64,000 nt of DNA from CAVQOB01 sp963714325 (GTDB lineage Bacteria > Pseudomonadota > Alphaproteobacteria > Rhizobiales > Hyphomicrobiaceae): positions 34,304 through 98,303 of the forward strand of contig CAVQOB010000013.1 of NCBI GenBank assembly GCA_963714325.1, written 5' to 3'. Below are positions 36,096 through 45,936 of the stretch, one piece after another. The position numbers and the translations under genes are program-made. Positions within the stretch are counted from its first letter, which is position 1. Every line of letters starts with the position of its first letter. Below the pieces are notes generated by a model. The model was given only the letters and a program-made list of their open reading frames with translations, did no database searches and was not told the origin of the DNA.

Positions 36096-39000
36096 ATGAA
36101 GATCACACGGCGCTTTACCGAAGCGGGCAAATCTCCCTACGACAAAATTCCGTTTCGCCGCGCCACGTCCGAGATCAAGAACCCCGACGGCAGCATCGTT
36201 TTCCGCTGCGCTGAATTCGGCGTTCCCGAGCACTGGAGCCAGGTCGCGGCCGATATCCTCGCGCAGAAATATTTCCGCAAGGCGGGCGTGCCCAAGGTTC
36301 TGCGGAAAGTTGAGGAGCCAAGCATTCCCTCGTGGTTGTGGCGCTCCGTCGCCGACGACAAGGCGATGGCTGATCTGCCGAAGGGCGAGCGCAGCAGCGG
36401 CGAGACCGATGGACGCCAGGTTTTCGATCGGCTCGCCGGCACATGGACCTATTGGGGCTGGAAGGGCGGCTATTTCACCACCGAAGAGGACGCGCGCGCA
36501 TTTTTCGACGAGCATTGCTACATGCTGGCGATGCAGTATGCAGCACCCAACAGCCCGCAGTGGTTCAACACTGGCCTACATTGGGCCTATGGCATCGATG
36601 GTCCCGGTCAAGGGCATTCCTACGTCGACTATCGCACCGGTCAGCTGACGCAATCGCAGTCGGCCTACGAGCATCCCCAGCCCCACGCCTGTTTCATCCA
36701 GTCGGTTGAAGACGACCTCGTCAACGAGAACGGCATCATGGATCTATGGGTGCGTGAAGCGCGCCTGTTCAAATATGGCTCCGGTACCGGCTCGAACTTC
36801 TCGATGCTGCGCGGTGAGGCCGAGCGGCTGTCAGGCGGCGGCAAATCGTCCGGCCTGATGAGCTTCCTCAAGATCGGCGACCGGGCAGCCGGTGCCATCA
36901 AGTCGGGCGGCACAACTCGCCGCGCGGCGAAAATGGTAGTCGTCGATGTCGATCATCCCGATATCGAGGCGTATATCGACTGGAAGGTGAAGGAGGAGCA
37001 GAAGGTCGCGGCTCTCGTGACCGGCTCTAAGATCTGCCAGAAGCGCCTCAAGGCGATCATGAAGGCATGCGTCAACTGCGAAGCGGATGGCGACGATTGC
37101 TTCGATGCGACCAAAAATCCGAAGCTCAAGGCGGCGATCAAGGAAGCACGCCGCGATATGGTGCCGGACAACTATGTCCGCCGCGTCATTCAATTCGCGC
37201 AGCAGGGCTACACCGACATCGACTTCGCGACCTACGACACCGACTGGGACAGCGAAGCCTATCTGACCGTCTCCGGCCAGAACTCCAACAACTCCGTCCG
37301 CGTGACCGATGAGTTCCTCAACGCCGTCACGGCAGACGGTAACTGGGATCTGACCAGCCGCACGAACAAGAAGGTCATCAAGACACTGAAAGCCAAGGAA
37401 CTCTGGGAAAAGATCGGCCATGCCGCATGGGCGTCCGCTGATCCAGGCATCCAGTTCCACACGACCATCAATGATTGGCACACCTGCCCGAACTCCGGAC
37501 CGATCCGCGCATCGAACCCATGCTCGGAGTACATGTTCCTCGACGATACCGCCTGCAATCTGGCGTCGATGAACTTGATGCTGTTCCGCGATGCGTCGAA
37601 GCAGTTCGATATCGCCGCCTACGAGCATGCCACGCGTCTGTGGACCATCGTGCTGGAAATCTCGGTGATGATGGCGCAGTTCCCGTCGAAGCAGATCGCG
37701 GAATTGAGCTATCGCTATCGCACGATCGGTCTTGGCTTCGCCAACATCGGCGGCGCGCTGATGGCGTCGGGGATCGGCTACGATAGCGCTGAAGGCCGTG
37801 CGATCTGCGGCGCGCTGTCGGCGATCATGACCGGCGTATCCTATGCGACGAGCGCCGAAATGGCGCGCGAACTCGGGCCATTCCCAGGATACGCGAACAA
37901 CGCGGCGGAGATGCTGCGGGTGATCCGCAACCATCGCCGCGCCGCTTACGGTCAAGCTGAGGGCTACGAAAAGCTCTCGATTGCGCCGGTGCCGCTCGAT
38001 CACAAGTCGTGCCCCGATCAGCGTCTTGTCGAGGCCGCACGCCGCGCCTGGGATCGCGCGATCGAACTTGGCCAGAACCACGGCTACCGGAATGCCCAGG
38101 CAACGGTAATCGCGCCGACCGGCACGATCGGCCTGGTGATGGACTGCGATACGACGGGGATCGAGCCGGATTTCGCGCTGGTGAAGTTCAAGAAACTTGC
38201 CGGTGGCGGATACTTCAAGATCATCAATCAAGCGGTGCCCGAAGCCTTGCGTTCGCTTGGTTATGGTGAGGCTCAGATCGCCGAGATCGACGCCTATGCT
38301 GTCGGGCATGGCACGCTACGCCAGGCGCCCGCAATCAACCACACGACACTGAAGGCAAAGGGTTTTACCGAGGAAGCACTCGACAAGCTCGAAGCCGGTC
38401 TGAAGAGCGCCTTTGATATCAAATTCGCCTTCAACAAGTGGGCGCTCGGCGAGGACTTCCTGGTCAAGCAGCTGAAGGTCCCTGTTGAAAAGCTCAACGA
38501 TCCGGCATTCGAACTGCTGCCGCATCTGGGCTACTCGAAGAAGGATATCGAAGCCGCCAACGAGCACGTTTGCGGGGCGATGACGCTGGAAGGCGCGCCG
38601 CACATCAAGGACAAGCACCTCTCGGTGTTCGATTGTGCCAACCCCTGCGGTCGCAAGGGTAAACGCTTCCTGTCCGTCGAGAGCCATATCCACATGATGG
38701 CGGCGTCGCAGCCGTTCATCTCGGGCGCGATCTCGAAGACGATCAACATGCCGAACGACGCCAGCGTTGAGGACTGCAAGGCGTCGTACATGTTGTCGTG
38801 GAAGCTCGCCTTGAAGGCCAACGCGCTCTATCGCGATGGTTCGAAGCTTTCGCAGCCGTTGAACTCACAGCTGCTGGCGGATGACGAGGACGATACGGAA
38901 GACGCCATCAGCACGTTGACGGCGAACAATCCGTCGCATGCACGAGCCGCCGCCGCGGCCGAGCGCATCGTCGAACGGGTCATCGAGCGCGTGCGTGAGC

Positions 39001-39821
39001 GCGAGAAGATGCCGGGGCGCCGCAAAGGCTACACGCAGAAGGCAACGGTTGGTGGCCACAAGGTGTATCTGCGGACCGGCGAGTACGACAACGGCCAGAT
39101 CGGCGAAATCTTCATCGACATGCACAAGGAAGGCGCGGCTTTCCGCTCGTTGATGAACAATTTCGCCATCGCGATTTCGCTCGGTCTGCAGTACGGCGTG
39201 CCACTGGAAGAGTACGTGGACGCCTTCACGTTCACGCGCTTCGAGCCAGCCGGCATGGTCCAGGGTAATGAGGCGATCAAGAACGCCACCTCGATCCTCG
39301 ACTACATCTTCCGTGAGTTGGCCGTTTCGTATCTCGGCCGGCATGACCTCGCACACGTCGACCCGCGCGAAATCGTCGGCGAGACGGGGCTCGGGTCGTC
39401 GGATGAGGAACTCGAAGAGGGCCAGCGCCCGGCCATGCCGGCGGCGAAGTTCGTCTCGTCCGGTCTGGTGCGTGGGCAGGTACCGCGCATGGCCGTCGTC
39501 CGTGGCAACACGGCACTGGCGGCCGACATCGACGCCGACAACGCGGTTTCCGCGATGCATTCGTCGGTCGCGACGGCCTTCAAGAAGCCGGAGTCGACAT
39601 TGGCGACACCGGCAACCGCTGAATTCGCCGATGTTACCTCGGTCGGCAAGCCAATGATGCAGGCGATCGGGTCGACGTTGACGACGTCGGAGCGCCGCCG
39701 CGAAGCCAAGGTGCGCGGCTACGAAGGCGAGGACTGCCGCGAGTGCGGCAACTTCACCCTCGTGCGCAACGGCACCTGCCTCAAGTGCGACACCTGTGGC
39801 GGCACCAGCGGCTGTTCTTAA
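36096..39821 (+). CDS. nrdJ: Vitamin B12-dependent ribonucleoside-diphosphate reductase (class II)
   Basis: A 1241-residue enzyme that makes deoxyribonucleotides using adenosylcobalamin. The start at 36096 (MKITRRFTEAGKSPYDKI) matches the family; an open frame reaches 35970. Landmarks are the ATP-free N-terminus, NSPQWFNTGL, the finger-loop region GSGTGSNFSML, NPCSEYMFLDDTACNLASMN with the catalytic thiyl Cys, and the PTGTIGL motif. The C-terminal CRECGNFTLVRNGTCLKCDTCGG zinc tail carries the redox cysteines. The reading frame is intact over 3.7 kb. It is the only ribonucleotide reductase in the window. Confidence 0.97.
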   Translation: MKITRRFTEAGKSPYDKIPFRRATSEIKNPDGSIVFRCAEFGVPEHWSQVAADILAQKYFRKAGVPKVLRKVEEPSIPSWLWRSVADDKAMADLPKGERSSGETDGRQVFDRLAGTWTYWGWKGGYFTTEEDARAFFDEHCYMLAMQYAAPNSPQWFNTGLHWAYGIDGPGQGHSYVDYRTGQLTQSQSAYEHPQPHACFIQSVEDDLVNENGIMDLWVREARLFKYGSGTGSNFSMLRGEAERLSGGGKSSGLMSFLKIGDRAAGAIKSGGTTRRAAKMVVVDVDHPDIEAYIDWKVKEEQKVAALVTGSKICQKRLKAIMKACVNCEADGDDCFDATKNPKLKAAIKEARRDMVPDNYVRRVIQFAQQGYTDIDFATYDTDWDSEAYLTVSGQNSNNSVRVTDEFLNAVTADGNWDLTSRTNKKVIKTLKAKELWEKIGHAAWASADPGIQFHTTINDWHTCPNSGPIRASNPCSEYMFLDDTACNLASMNLMLFRDASKQFDIAAYEHATRLWTIVLEISVMMAQFPSKQIAELSYRYRTIGLGFANIGGALMASGIGYDSAEGRAICGALSAIMTGVSYATSAEMARELGPFPGYANNAAEMLRVIRNHRRAAYGQAEGYEKLSIAPVPLDHKSCPDQRLVEAARRAWDRAIELGQNHGYRNAQATVIAPTGTIGLVMDCDTTGIEPDFALVKFKKLAGGGYFKIINQAVPEALRSLGYGEAQIAEIDAYAVGHGTLRQAPAINHTTLKAKGFTEEALDKLEAGLKSAFDIKFAFNKWALGEDFLVKQLKVPVEKLNDPAFELLPHLGYSKKDIEAANEHVCGAMTLEGAPHIKDKHLSVFDCANPCGRKGKRFLSVESHIHMMAASQPFISGAISKTINMPNDASVEDCKASYMLSWKLALKANALYRDGSKLSQPLNSQLLADDEDDTEDAISTLTANNPSHARAAAAAERIVERVIERVREREKMPGRRKGYTQKATVGGHKVYLRTGEYDNGQIGEIFIDMHKEGAAFRSLMNNFAIAISLGLQYGVPLEEYVDAFTFTRFEPAGMVQGNEAIKNATSILDYIFRELAVSYLGRHDLAHVDPREIVGETGLGSSDEELEEGQRPAMPAAKFVSSGLVRGQVPRMAVVRGNTALAADIDADNAVSAMHSSVATAFKKPESTLATPATAEFADVTSVGKPMMQAIGSTLTTSERRREAKVRGYEGEDCRECGNFTLVRNGTCLKCDTCGGTSGCS

Positions 39822-39830
39822 GGGCGGGTT

Positions 39831-39878
39831 CCAAGGGGTCACCCCTTGGTCGGGGGCGTGGGGGCGGAAAGCCCCCAC
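39831..39878 (+). terminator. Pair of GC-rich hairpins after nrdJ
   Basis: CCAAGGGG/CCCCTTGG (39831-39849) and GTGGGGGC/GCCCCCAC with a GGAAA loop (39858-39878) lie 10 and 37 nt after the stop. No T-run follows either hairpin, so they may be a dispersed palindromic repeat that protects the 3' end of the mRNA rather than a true terminator. Confidence 0.5.
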
Positions 39879-39919
39879 CCTCTCCCAGCGCACAAAAAAA
39901 GCAATCGGAGTAGACGGCC

Positions 39920-40219
39920 ATGGCGTTAGCACTCGCAGTCAATCCCAAGCCAACACTCGGTCCCAAATTGGGCCGCGTGCGCGTGACGCATCTGACGGCA
40001 TTGGTCCCGATCATCTCGGAGAAGTATGACTTGGCGCCGGACTTGAGCGCACAAGAGGTGCTGGGCGCACTGCGCGGGATTGCCGCCTATTCGGACACGC
40101 GCAGCCGTTGGCTGGCGGCGTTTGCCTCGCCGCTCGGCCGCGTCATCGCGAGCCGCGGCGTTGACCTCAATACGGCGTTGACATCGATCGTCGGCATGTT
40201 GCCGGCAGCGCGCGCGTGA
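39920..40219 (+). CDS. Small protein of unknown function
   Basis: A 99-residue, mostly alpha-helical Ala/Leu-rich protein with no signal peptide or membrane segment. GGAG lies about 10 nt before the ATG. The next gene starts with GTG overlapping this stop (GTGA), so the two are translationally coupled. It is downstream of nrdJ, but the hairpins in between make cotranscription uncertain. No family is recognised. Confidence 0.6.
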   Translation: MALALAVNPKPTLGPKLGRVRVTHLTALVPIISEKYDLAPDLSAQEVLGALRGIAAYSDTRSRWLAAFASPLGRVIASRGVDLNTALTSIVGMLPAARA

Positions 40220-40896
40220 CGCTTGGAACCTTTGGTCACATCATGACAGAGCGCATTGAAATGCTTCGCCGCCGCAAGGCCCAGGATCATACCGTGATGC
40301 CAGGCGTGTATCTGCTCGCCGATCATCTTGATGCGGCACTGGCGCTCGCTGAGGACCTGAAAGCGATCGAAATTGAACTGCCGGCCCTGAAGCCCGGCAT
40401 GCCGATGCGGAGTATTGTCCGCAACAGTCATGATCTCGCGCGCAGTCTGGATCGGGTGCGGGCGCTCGAACTGGCGATGACCGCACGGCTGCTACAGGCA
40501 CGCAAGCGGGCGGAGGAGTTGAAACGGCACGAGAGCAGCCTGCGATTTGCGATTGCGCTATTCGTTGGCGGGACAGCGCGACTGGAAGATGTCGTTGCGG
40601 AACTCGGCGAAGATGCCCGCATCGGGTTTGAGACCGGGCATGCGGCACTGGGCTTTCTGCGCAGCCGTGGCATGATCGCCGCGGATGCCGCTGGGGTGGA
40701 AGGGCTGACGCGACTGTCAGTGTCCGAAGGCTATGCTGTCGCCGGCGGCATTCCACTGGGTGCACTGATGGACATGATCGCGCAGTTCCTCGATACGCTC
40801 GAATTGCTGTTCGATCTGTTCGGTGGCGACTCGTCGCGCGTCGCGGCCGGCGCGGAAACGGCATCAACGCGTGCCAACCGACCATTCGCCAGCTGA
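40216..40896 (+). CDS. Coiled-coil protein of unknown function
   Basis: A 226-residue protein from a GTG that overlaps the previous stop by 4 nt. Residues ~40-110 are predicted to form a long charged helix or coiled coil (LDRVRALELAMTARLLQARKRAEELKRHES is part of it, shown here only as a location guide: the helix spans about residues 75-105). The C-terminal third is hydrophobic-acidic (FLDTLELLFDLFGGD). There are no catalytic motifs. It is conserved in reading style with its neighbours, so it is likely a real gene, but the function cannot be guessed. Confidence 0.6.
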   Translation: MTLGTFGHIMTERIEMLRRRKAQDHTVMPGVYLLADHLDAALALAEDLKAIEIELPALKPGMPMRSIVRNSHDLARSLDRVRALELAMTARLLQARKRAEELKRHESSLRFAIALFVGGTARLEDVVAELGEDARIGFETGHAALGFLRSRGMIAADAAGVEGLTRLSVSEGYAVAGGIPLGALMDMIAQFLDTLELLFDLFGGDSSRVAAGAETASTRANRPFAS

Positions 40897-40909
40897 CGAC
40901 GAAGCCGGA

Positions 40910-42034
40910 CTACGGCACCAAGATCTGGCGCACCGATACACCGTCGGCGAGGCGATCAAAACCGGCATTGATATCCTTCAAGCCAATGCGCTCGCTCATC
41001 AGCCGATCCACAGGCAAGAGACCCTGCTGATATAGCGCGATGAAGCGCGGGATGTCGCGGGCGGGCACGCACGAGCCGATGTAGCTGCCCTTCAATGTGC
41101 GCTCTTCGGCGACGAGGTTGGTGGCCGGCAACTCAAAGCGGTGCGAGGGGTTTGGCAGCGAGCCGGTGACGGTGGTGCCACCCCGACGCGTGACCTTGTA
41201 GGCGAGTTCCAGCGCCTTCACCGAACTCGCCATTTCAAACGCATAGTCGACGCCGCCGCCAGTGATCTGCTTGACCTGCTCAACGGCATCGGCGTCACGG
41301 GCGTTGACGGTGTGGGTGGCACCAAGCTGGCTCGCAAACTTCAATTTGTCATCGATCATGTCGATCGCCACCACCTGTCGACAGCCCGACATCTTGGCGG
41401 CGAGCATCGACATCAGACCAACGCCGCCGAGGCCGACAACGGCGACGCTGGAGCCGGGTTGCACGCGGGCCGTGTTGATAACCGCGCCCGCGCCGGTGAC
41501 GACGGCGCAGCCAAAGAGGGCGGCTTCTTCGAAGGGCAGACTGCGATCGATCTTGACGACGCTCGATTGCGAGACGACGGCGTGTTCGGCGAAGGCGGAG
41601 ACGCCGACATGATGATAGACGGGATGGCCGCCGAGACTGAGACGCGTCGCGCCCGAGAGGAGCTGCCCGGCGCCGTTCGCAGCCGCTCCCGGCTCACACA
41701 GCGCCGGGCGGCCTTCGGCACAGGGGAGGCAATGCCCGCAGCTCGGCACAAAGACGAGAATGACGTGATCACCGATCTTGAGATCGCGCACGCCGGTGCC
41801 CAGTTCCAGCACTTCGCCAGCCGCCTCATGGCCAAGAACCATCGGCATCTGGCGGGGGCGGTCACCATTGATGGTCGAGAGATCGGAATGGCACAGGCCC
41901 GCCGCGCGGATGCGGATCAAAACCTCGCCTTCGCCGGGCGGATCGAGGTCCAGCTCTTCGATAATCAGCGGTTTGGACGTGGCGTATGGCCGCGGCTTCT
42001 GCATATCGCGGATTACAGCGGCGCGAGTTTTCAT
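40910..42034 (-). CDS. Zinc-dependent alcohol dehydrogenase
   Basis: A 374-residue MDR enzyme. The catalytic zinc ligands are Cys in GLCHSD (~48), His in LGHEAAGEV (~69) and a Cys around residue 175 (ALFGCAVVTG). The structural zinc loop CGHCLPCAEGRPALC (~100-114) is present. The Rossmann motif VVGLGGVGLMSM (~200) is followed by DMIDDK, suggesting NAD preference. It resembles the class III/aryl-alcohol branch. It is divergent from the modABC operon. The substrate is unknown. Confidence 0.92.
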   Translation of the reverse strand: MKTRAAVIRDMQKPRPYATSKPLIIEELDLDPPGEGEVLIRIRAAGLCHSDLSTINGDRPRQMPMVLGHEAAGEVLELGTGVRDLKIGDHVILVFVPSCGHCLPCAEGRPALCEPGAAANGAGQLLSGATRLSLGGHPVYHHVGVSAFAEHAVVSQSSVVKIDRSLPFEEAALFGCAVVTGAGAVINTARVQPGSSVAVVGLGGVGLMSMLAAKMSGCRQVVAIDMIDDKLKFASQLGATHTVNARDADAVEQVKQITGGGVDYAFEMASSVKALELAYKVTRRGGTTVTGSLPNPSHRFELPATNLVAEERTLKGSYIGSCVPARDIPRFIALYQQGLLPVDRLMSERIGLKDINAGFDRLADGVSVRQILVP

Positions 42035-42132
42035 GGCAGCGGACCTTGGGTTTCCGTGGCAACGCGAAATCAGGCAACCCTAAACATGGCCGTGGACTTG
42101 TCGCAATGGCTTCGCCCGCGCATGATGCCGGT

Positions 42133-42960
42133 ATGCAGCGAGGTCAGCCAAGCATCAAGCCTGTATCGCGCCGCATGGTGGCTCTGAGCCTTGCTGCCGT
42201 CGCTGTCACGCACACTAACTCCAGTGTTGCCAGCGAACCAATGCGGATCGCAGCGGCGGCGAGCCTGCGCGGCGCACTCGAACCCATTCTCGCGCGATTT
42301 GAGGCGACGCGAACGGACCCAGCCAGGCCCAAGATCAGCATCAGTTACGGATCGTCAGGAAATCACGCCCGCCAGATCGAGCAGGGCGCGCCATTCGCTC
42401 TGTTCCTGGCGGCCGATAATGAAAACGCCACGCGACTCGTCAAAGCCGGCCTGACTGAAAACGATGGGATTATCTACGCCGTCGGCCGTCTCGTCCTGAT
42501 CACATCGCGCGGAAGCAGAGGCGAGAATGGCGGACGCGGACTGCGCCTGGATCAACTGCCGGCCGCAGTTGCAGCCGGACAGATCAAGAAGTTCGCCATC
42601 GCCAACCCCGAGCATGCGCCGTACGGGGACCGGGCGCGCGAGGTGCTGACAGGTCTCGGAGTTTGGCACGCCCTGCAGGGTCGCTTGGTCATGGGGGAGA
42701 ACGTTGCACAGGCGGCGCAGTTCGTGGCCTCGGGCGGCGCCGACGCGGGGCTGGTCGCAGCTTCTCTGATGCAACTTCCAGAACTTGCGGCCAAGGTGAC
42801 ATCGGAACTGATTCCGGCGGAACGCCATACTCCACTGTTGCAACGGGCAGTCATCATGCGATCAGCGCCGGCGTTGGCCGGGCAACTACTGCGCTATCTG
42901 CGCGAGCCCGAGGCGCAGCGCATTTTCCGCGACCACGGTTTCGATAGTCCAGACAACTAA
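42133..42960 (+). CDS. modA: Molybdate ABC transporter substrate-binding protein
   Basis: A periplasmic protein with a signal segment (RRMVALSLAAVAVTH, cut near SSVAS). The ModA core follows: AAAASLRGALEPILARFE, ISYGSSGNHARQIEQGAPFALFLAAD and IANPEHAPYG. It delivers molybdate to ModBC, encoded just downstream. The start is uncertain among 42106, 42133 and 42175, since none has a strong ribosome-binding site. It is divergent from the alcohol dehydrogenase gene. No ModE site was recognised in the gap. Confidence 0.9.
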   Translation: MQRGQPSIKPVSRRMVALSLAAVAVTHTNSSVASEPMRIAAAASLRGALEPILARFEATRTDPARPKISISYGSSGNHARQIEQGAPFALFLAADNENATRLVKAGLTENDGIIYAVGRLVLITSRGSRGENGGRGLRLDQLPAAVAAGQIKKFAIANPEHAPYGDRAREVLTGLGVWHALQGRLVMGENVAQAAQFVASGGADAGLVAASLMQLPELAAKVTSELIPAERHTPLLQRAVIMRSAPALAGQLLRYLREPEAQRIFRDHGFDSPDN

Positions 42961-42973
42961 GGATCAACAAGAG

Positions 42974-43642
42974 ATGGACTGGACTGCTTTTGGCCTCTCA
43001 CTCAAATTGGCATTCTGGACGGCGCTGCTGCTGCTGCCGGTCGGGCTGGTTCTGGCGCGTACGCTGGCCTGGCGCCGTTTCCGCGGCAAGGCCACAGTCG
43101 AGGCGCTGGTGATGCTGCCGCTGGTGCTGCCACCGACGGTCCTCGGCTATTATTTGCTGGTGGGCCTAGCGCCGGAGACATGGGCGGGGCGGCTATTCGG
43201 ATGGCTGGCCGGGCAACGCTTTCTGTTTACATTTCCCGCCATCCTGCTGGCATCGATGATCGTCAATCTGCCGTTTGCCGTGCAGCCGATGCAGCGCGCG
43301 TTTGAAGCGGTGCCGCGCTCCGTGCGCGAGGCAGCCTGGGTGTCAGGGTTGTCACATTGGCAGACCTTCCGGCAGATTGAACTACCGCTGGCGTGGCCAG
43401 GGATTGCGTCGGCGCTGGCGCTGGTGTTCGCACATACGCTCGGCGAGTTTGGCGTGATCCTGCTGGTTGGTGGATCAATTCCCGGTGAGACGCAGACCTT
43501 GTCGATCGCCATCTACGATCGAGTGCAGGCTTTTCGCAATGCCGAAGCAGCGATCATGGCGGCGGCGTTGTTGGTATTCTCGTTTGCGACGCTGGCGATC
43601 GTGCATCTAACGGCGCGGCGCCCTTCGAGGCCACATGACTGA
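42974..43642 (+). CDS. modB: Molybdate ABC transporter permease
   Basis: A 222-residue inner-membrane protein with about five hydrophobic helices and the ABC permease EAA loop (AAWVSGLSHWQTFRQIELPLAWPGI, located around residues 120-144). LPLVLPPTVLGYYLL near residue 50 is typical of ModB. It starts 13 nt after modA and overlaps modC by 8 nt, so it is part of a tight operon. Confidence 0.94.
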   Translation: MDWTAFGLSLKLAFWTALLLLPVGLVLARTLAWRRFRGKATVEALVMLPLVLPPTVLGYYLLVGLAPETWAGRLFGWLAGQRFLFTFPAILLASMIVNLPFAVQPMQRAFEAVPRSVREAAWVSGLSHWQTFRQIELPLAWPGIASALALVFAHTLGEFGVILLVGGSIPGETQTLSIAIYDRVQAFRNAEAAIMAAALLVFSFATLAIVHLTARRPSRPHD

Positions 43643-44798
43643 GCGATCCGATCACGGCCACCACACCGGGTTGAGCGTCCGCCTGCAACAAACGGCGCCA
43701 ATTCCGCTATCGGCCGCCTTCGACTGCGCGCGCGGCGAATTGCTGGCGCTGGTTGGCCCATCGGGCAGCGGCAAGACGACGATTTTGCGAGCCATTGCAG
43801 GTCTGGTGCGCCCCACCGGCGGGCGGATTGTCTGTGATCAGGATCATTGGTTCGACGCCGAAACGGCCGCGTTCGTGGCGCCACAGGCCCGCCGCGTCGG
43901 CTTCGTTTTCCAGGATTACGCGCTATTTCCGCATCTCGATGCGCTGGACAATGTCGCGATCGCAGCGCCCGACGTGACGCGGGAAGCTCGCCGCGATGTT
44001 GCGCGGGCGACACTGGCGCGGGTCAATCTCAGTGGCCTCGAAAACCGCAAGCCCGATGCGCTCTCGGGCGGGCAACAACAACGTGTGGCATTGGCGCGGG
44101 CGCTCGCGCGGCAGCCGCGGGTGCTGCTGCTTGATGAGCCATTCGCGGCGGTCGATCAGATGACGCGGGAACGGTTGAAGCGTGAGCTGGCGCAATTGCG
44201 GCGCACGCTTGATATCCCGATTATCCTGGTCACCCACGATCTCGATGAAGCGCTGGCGCTCGGGGACCGGATCGCCGTGCTTTATCGCGGGGATATCCTG
44301 CAGGTTGGCAGCGTCGATGATGTCAGGCTAAGGCCCGTGTCAGCGACGGCCGCGCGGCTGATGGGTCAGACAAACGTATTCTCCGGGATCGTCGTGCGGC
44401 CGAGCGCGGCGGGACAGGCCGGGCAAATCGCAGGCGGAGCGGACGCGGCGCGCGTCACTCTCGATGTGGCGGAAACAGGAGCGTGGCGCGAGGGCGATCG
44501 CGTCACATGGCTGGTGGCGTCCGAACACATCGTTCTGCATCGGCGCGGACGGCCATCCCACGGCGATCGCGAGAACCCGGTTGCCGGGTCAGTCACTGAC
44601 GTGACGCGGCTCGGCGAACAAACCACGGTGACGGTGCGGTTGCCAAGTCTCGGGCGCGGCGCAGATGGCAGCGGCGTTCTCAACTTTCGCTTACCCACGC
44701 ACTCGGCACGGCGCAACGAAATGGTGACGGGCGCGGATGTGGTTGTCTCGCTGCTGGCCGAGGGCATTCACCTGATGCCAGCGGAAGATGGGCCTTAA
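43635..44798 (+). CDS. modC: Molybdate ABC transporter ATP-binding protein
   Basis: A 387-residue ATPase with Walker A GPSGSGKTT (~40-48), Q-loop FQDYALFPH, signature LSGGQQQR (~135), Walker B VLLLDEPFA (~158) and H-loop VTHDLDEA. A long C-terminal regulatory region (~235-387) with TOBE/mop-like strands can bind molybdate and inhibit uptake. The start overlaps the modB stop, and its end overlaps the convergent desaturase gene by 4 nt. Confidence 0.94.
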   Translation: MTERSDHGHHTGLSVRLQQTAPIPLSAAFDCARGELLALVGPSGSGKTTILRAIAGLVRPTGGRIVCDQDHWFDAETAAFVAPQARRVGFVFQDYALFPHLDALDNVAIAAPDVTREARRDVARATLARVNLSGLENRKPDALSGGQQQRVALARALARQPRVLLLDEPFAAVDQMTRERLKRELAQLRRTLDIPIILVTHDLDEALALGDRIAVLYRGDILQVGSVDDVRLRPVSATAARLMGQTNVFSGIVVRPSAAGQAGQIAGGADAARVTLDVAETGAWREGDRVTWLVASEHIVLHRRGRPSHGDRENPVAGSVTDVTRLGEQTTVTVRLPSLGRGADGSGVLNFRLPTHSARRNEMVTGADVVVSLLAEGIHLMPAEDGP

Positions 44799-45868
44799 AA
44801 TCCGCCGCGCACCGCATTCTCGTCGATCGCTTCGCCGGTCGTCATGCGGCGGCCATTGTTGACCAGCGTGCCGGCAACGTCTTCGCTGTTTGGCCGGCTC
44901 GCGGCCATACGCATAACCGCCCGATAGCTCGGCTGCACTTCCATGCGGGTGGCGTTGGGCCCGCTGGTCAGGATGCGATGCAGCTTCGGCAGATTATAGG
45001 CCGGAACGTAGAAGAAGAGATGATGCTCAAGGTGATAATTGACGAAATAGGGTGCGACCAATGCACGTTCGAGCCAATTGGCGCGCGTCGTGCGGGTGTT
45101 GCGCAGCGGATCGCTTGAATCGGGCACGACAGCGTGCTCGGCGATGTTGCGCACGCGGGTTATGACCATGAACCAGGTCAGCATTGGCACCAGCCAGAGT
45201 GCGGGATAGGCCCACCATCCGACGGTTGCGGTGAGGACGACGGCAAGTGCCGCATTGAGCGCGGTTTGTGGACCCAGTCGCTGCCAGAAATGTTTGGCAC
45301 GCGCGGCGAGTGGCAGATCGGCGGGGCCGAGTGCGGCGACCAGTTGGGCTTTGCGCTGCTGATAGCCGGTCTGGCCAGTGATATCGCGCCAGAACTTGCG
45401 CTTGTAGCTGGCCGGCGTGATCGGAAACGGCGCGGAAAGGACGAGATCGGGATCATCCTCGGTCTGGGTGTGGGCGTGATGCTGGAGATGATATTTCCGG
45501 TAGGCACGCGTCTCGGCGAAGATGGGATAGGCGCAGAGCCACTGCGAAAGCCGCATGTTCAACTGCGCGTCCCTCGCGAAGGCGCCGTGCGCACCGTCGT
45601 GCATGAGGATGGCGAGGCCGAGTTGGCGCGAGCCGATCAGCACGACGGCGATGAGATAGGTGAGCGGATTTGGGTATACGGCGATTAGGACGATTGCGGC
45701 GATGATCACCGCCCAAGCGTGGCCGATCATCCACAACGCGCGTAGCGTCGAGCGCTCGCGGACAGCCGCCAATTGCGCCGGAGTCAGGAGATCACGCGCC
45801 GGAATGCGACGCGACTTGCTGGCGTCGGGCGGATGGCGCGGGGCGGGTAACGTGGCGGCGTCTGGCAT
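44795..45868 (-). CDS. Membrane fatty acid desaturase family protein
   Basis: A 357-residue membrane enzyme with the three histidine boxes of the di-iron desaturase/hydroxylase family: HDGAHG (~89), HLQHHAHTQ (~127) and HLEHHLF (~288), plus hydrophobic segments around residues 45-85 and 205-240. It would introduce a double bond or hydroxyl into an acyl chain. Regiospecificity cannot be told. It is convergent with modC. Confidence 0.9.
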   Translation of the reverse strand: MPDAATLPAPRHPPDASKSRRIPARDLLTPAQLAAVRERSTLRALWMIGHAWAVIIAAIVLIAVYPNPLTYLIAVVLIGSRQLGLAILMHDGAHGAFARDAQLNMRLSQWLCAYPIFAETRAYRKYHLQHHAHTQTEDDPDLVLSAPFPITPASYKRKFWRDITGQTGYQQRKAQLVAALGPADLPLAARAKHFWQRLGPQTALNAALAVVLTATVGWWAYPALWLVPMLTWFMVITRVRNIAEHAVVPDSSDPLRNTRTTRANWLERALVAPYFVNYHLEHHLFFYVPAYNLPKLHRILTSGPNATRMEVQPSYRAVMRMAASRPNSEDVAGTLVNNGRRMTTGEAIDENAVRGGF

Positions 45869-45936
45869 GGTGGGAGGATAGGATCAGCGCAATACGGCGG
45901 CAAATCAATTCCGGCGGACGGCGGCGGCGAACACCG

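Noticed and set aside
41141..42187. Long plus-strand open frame of 348 codons
   Set aside because: It is antisense to the zinc alcohol dehydrogenase gene and has no recognisable motifs.
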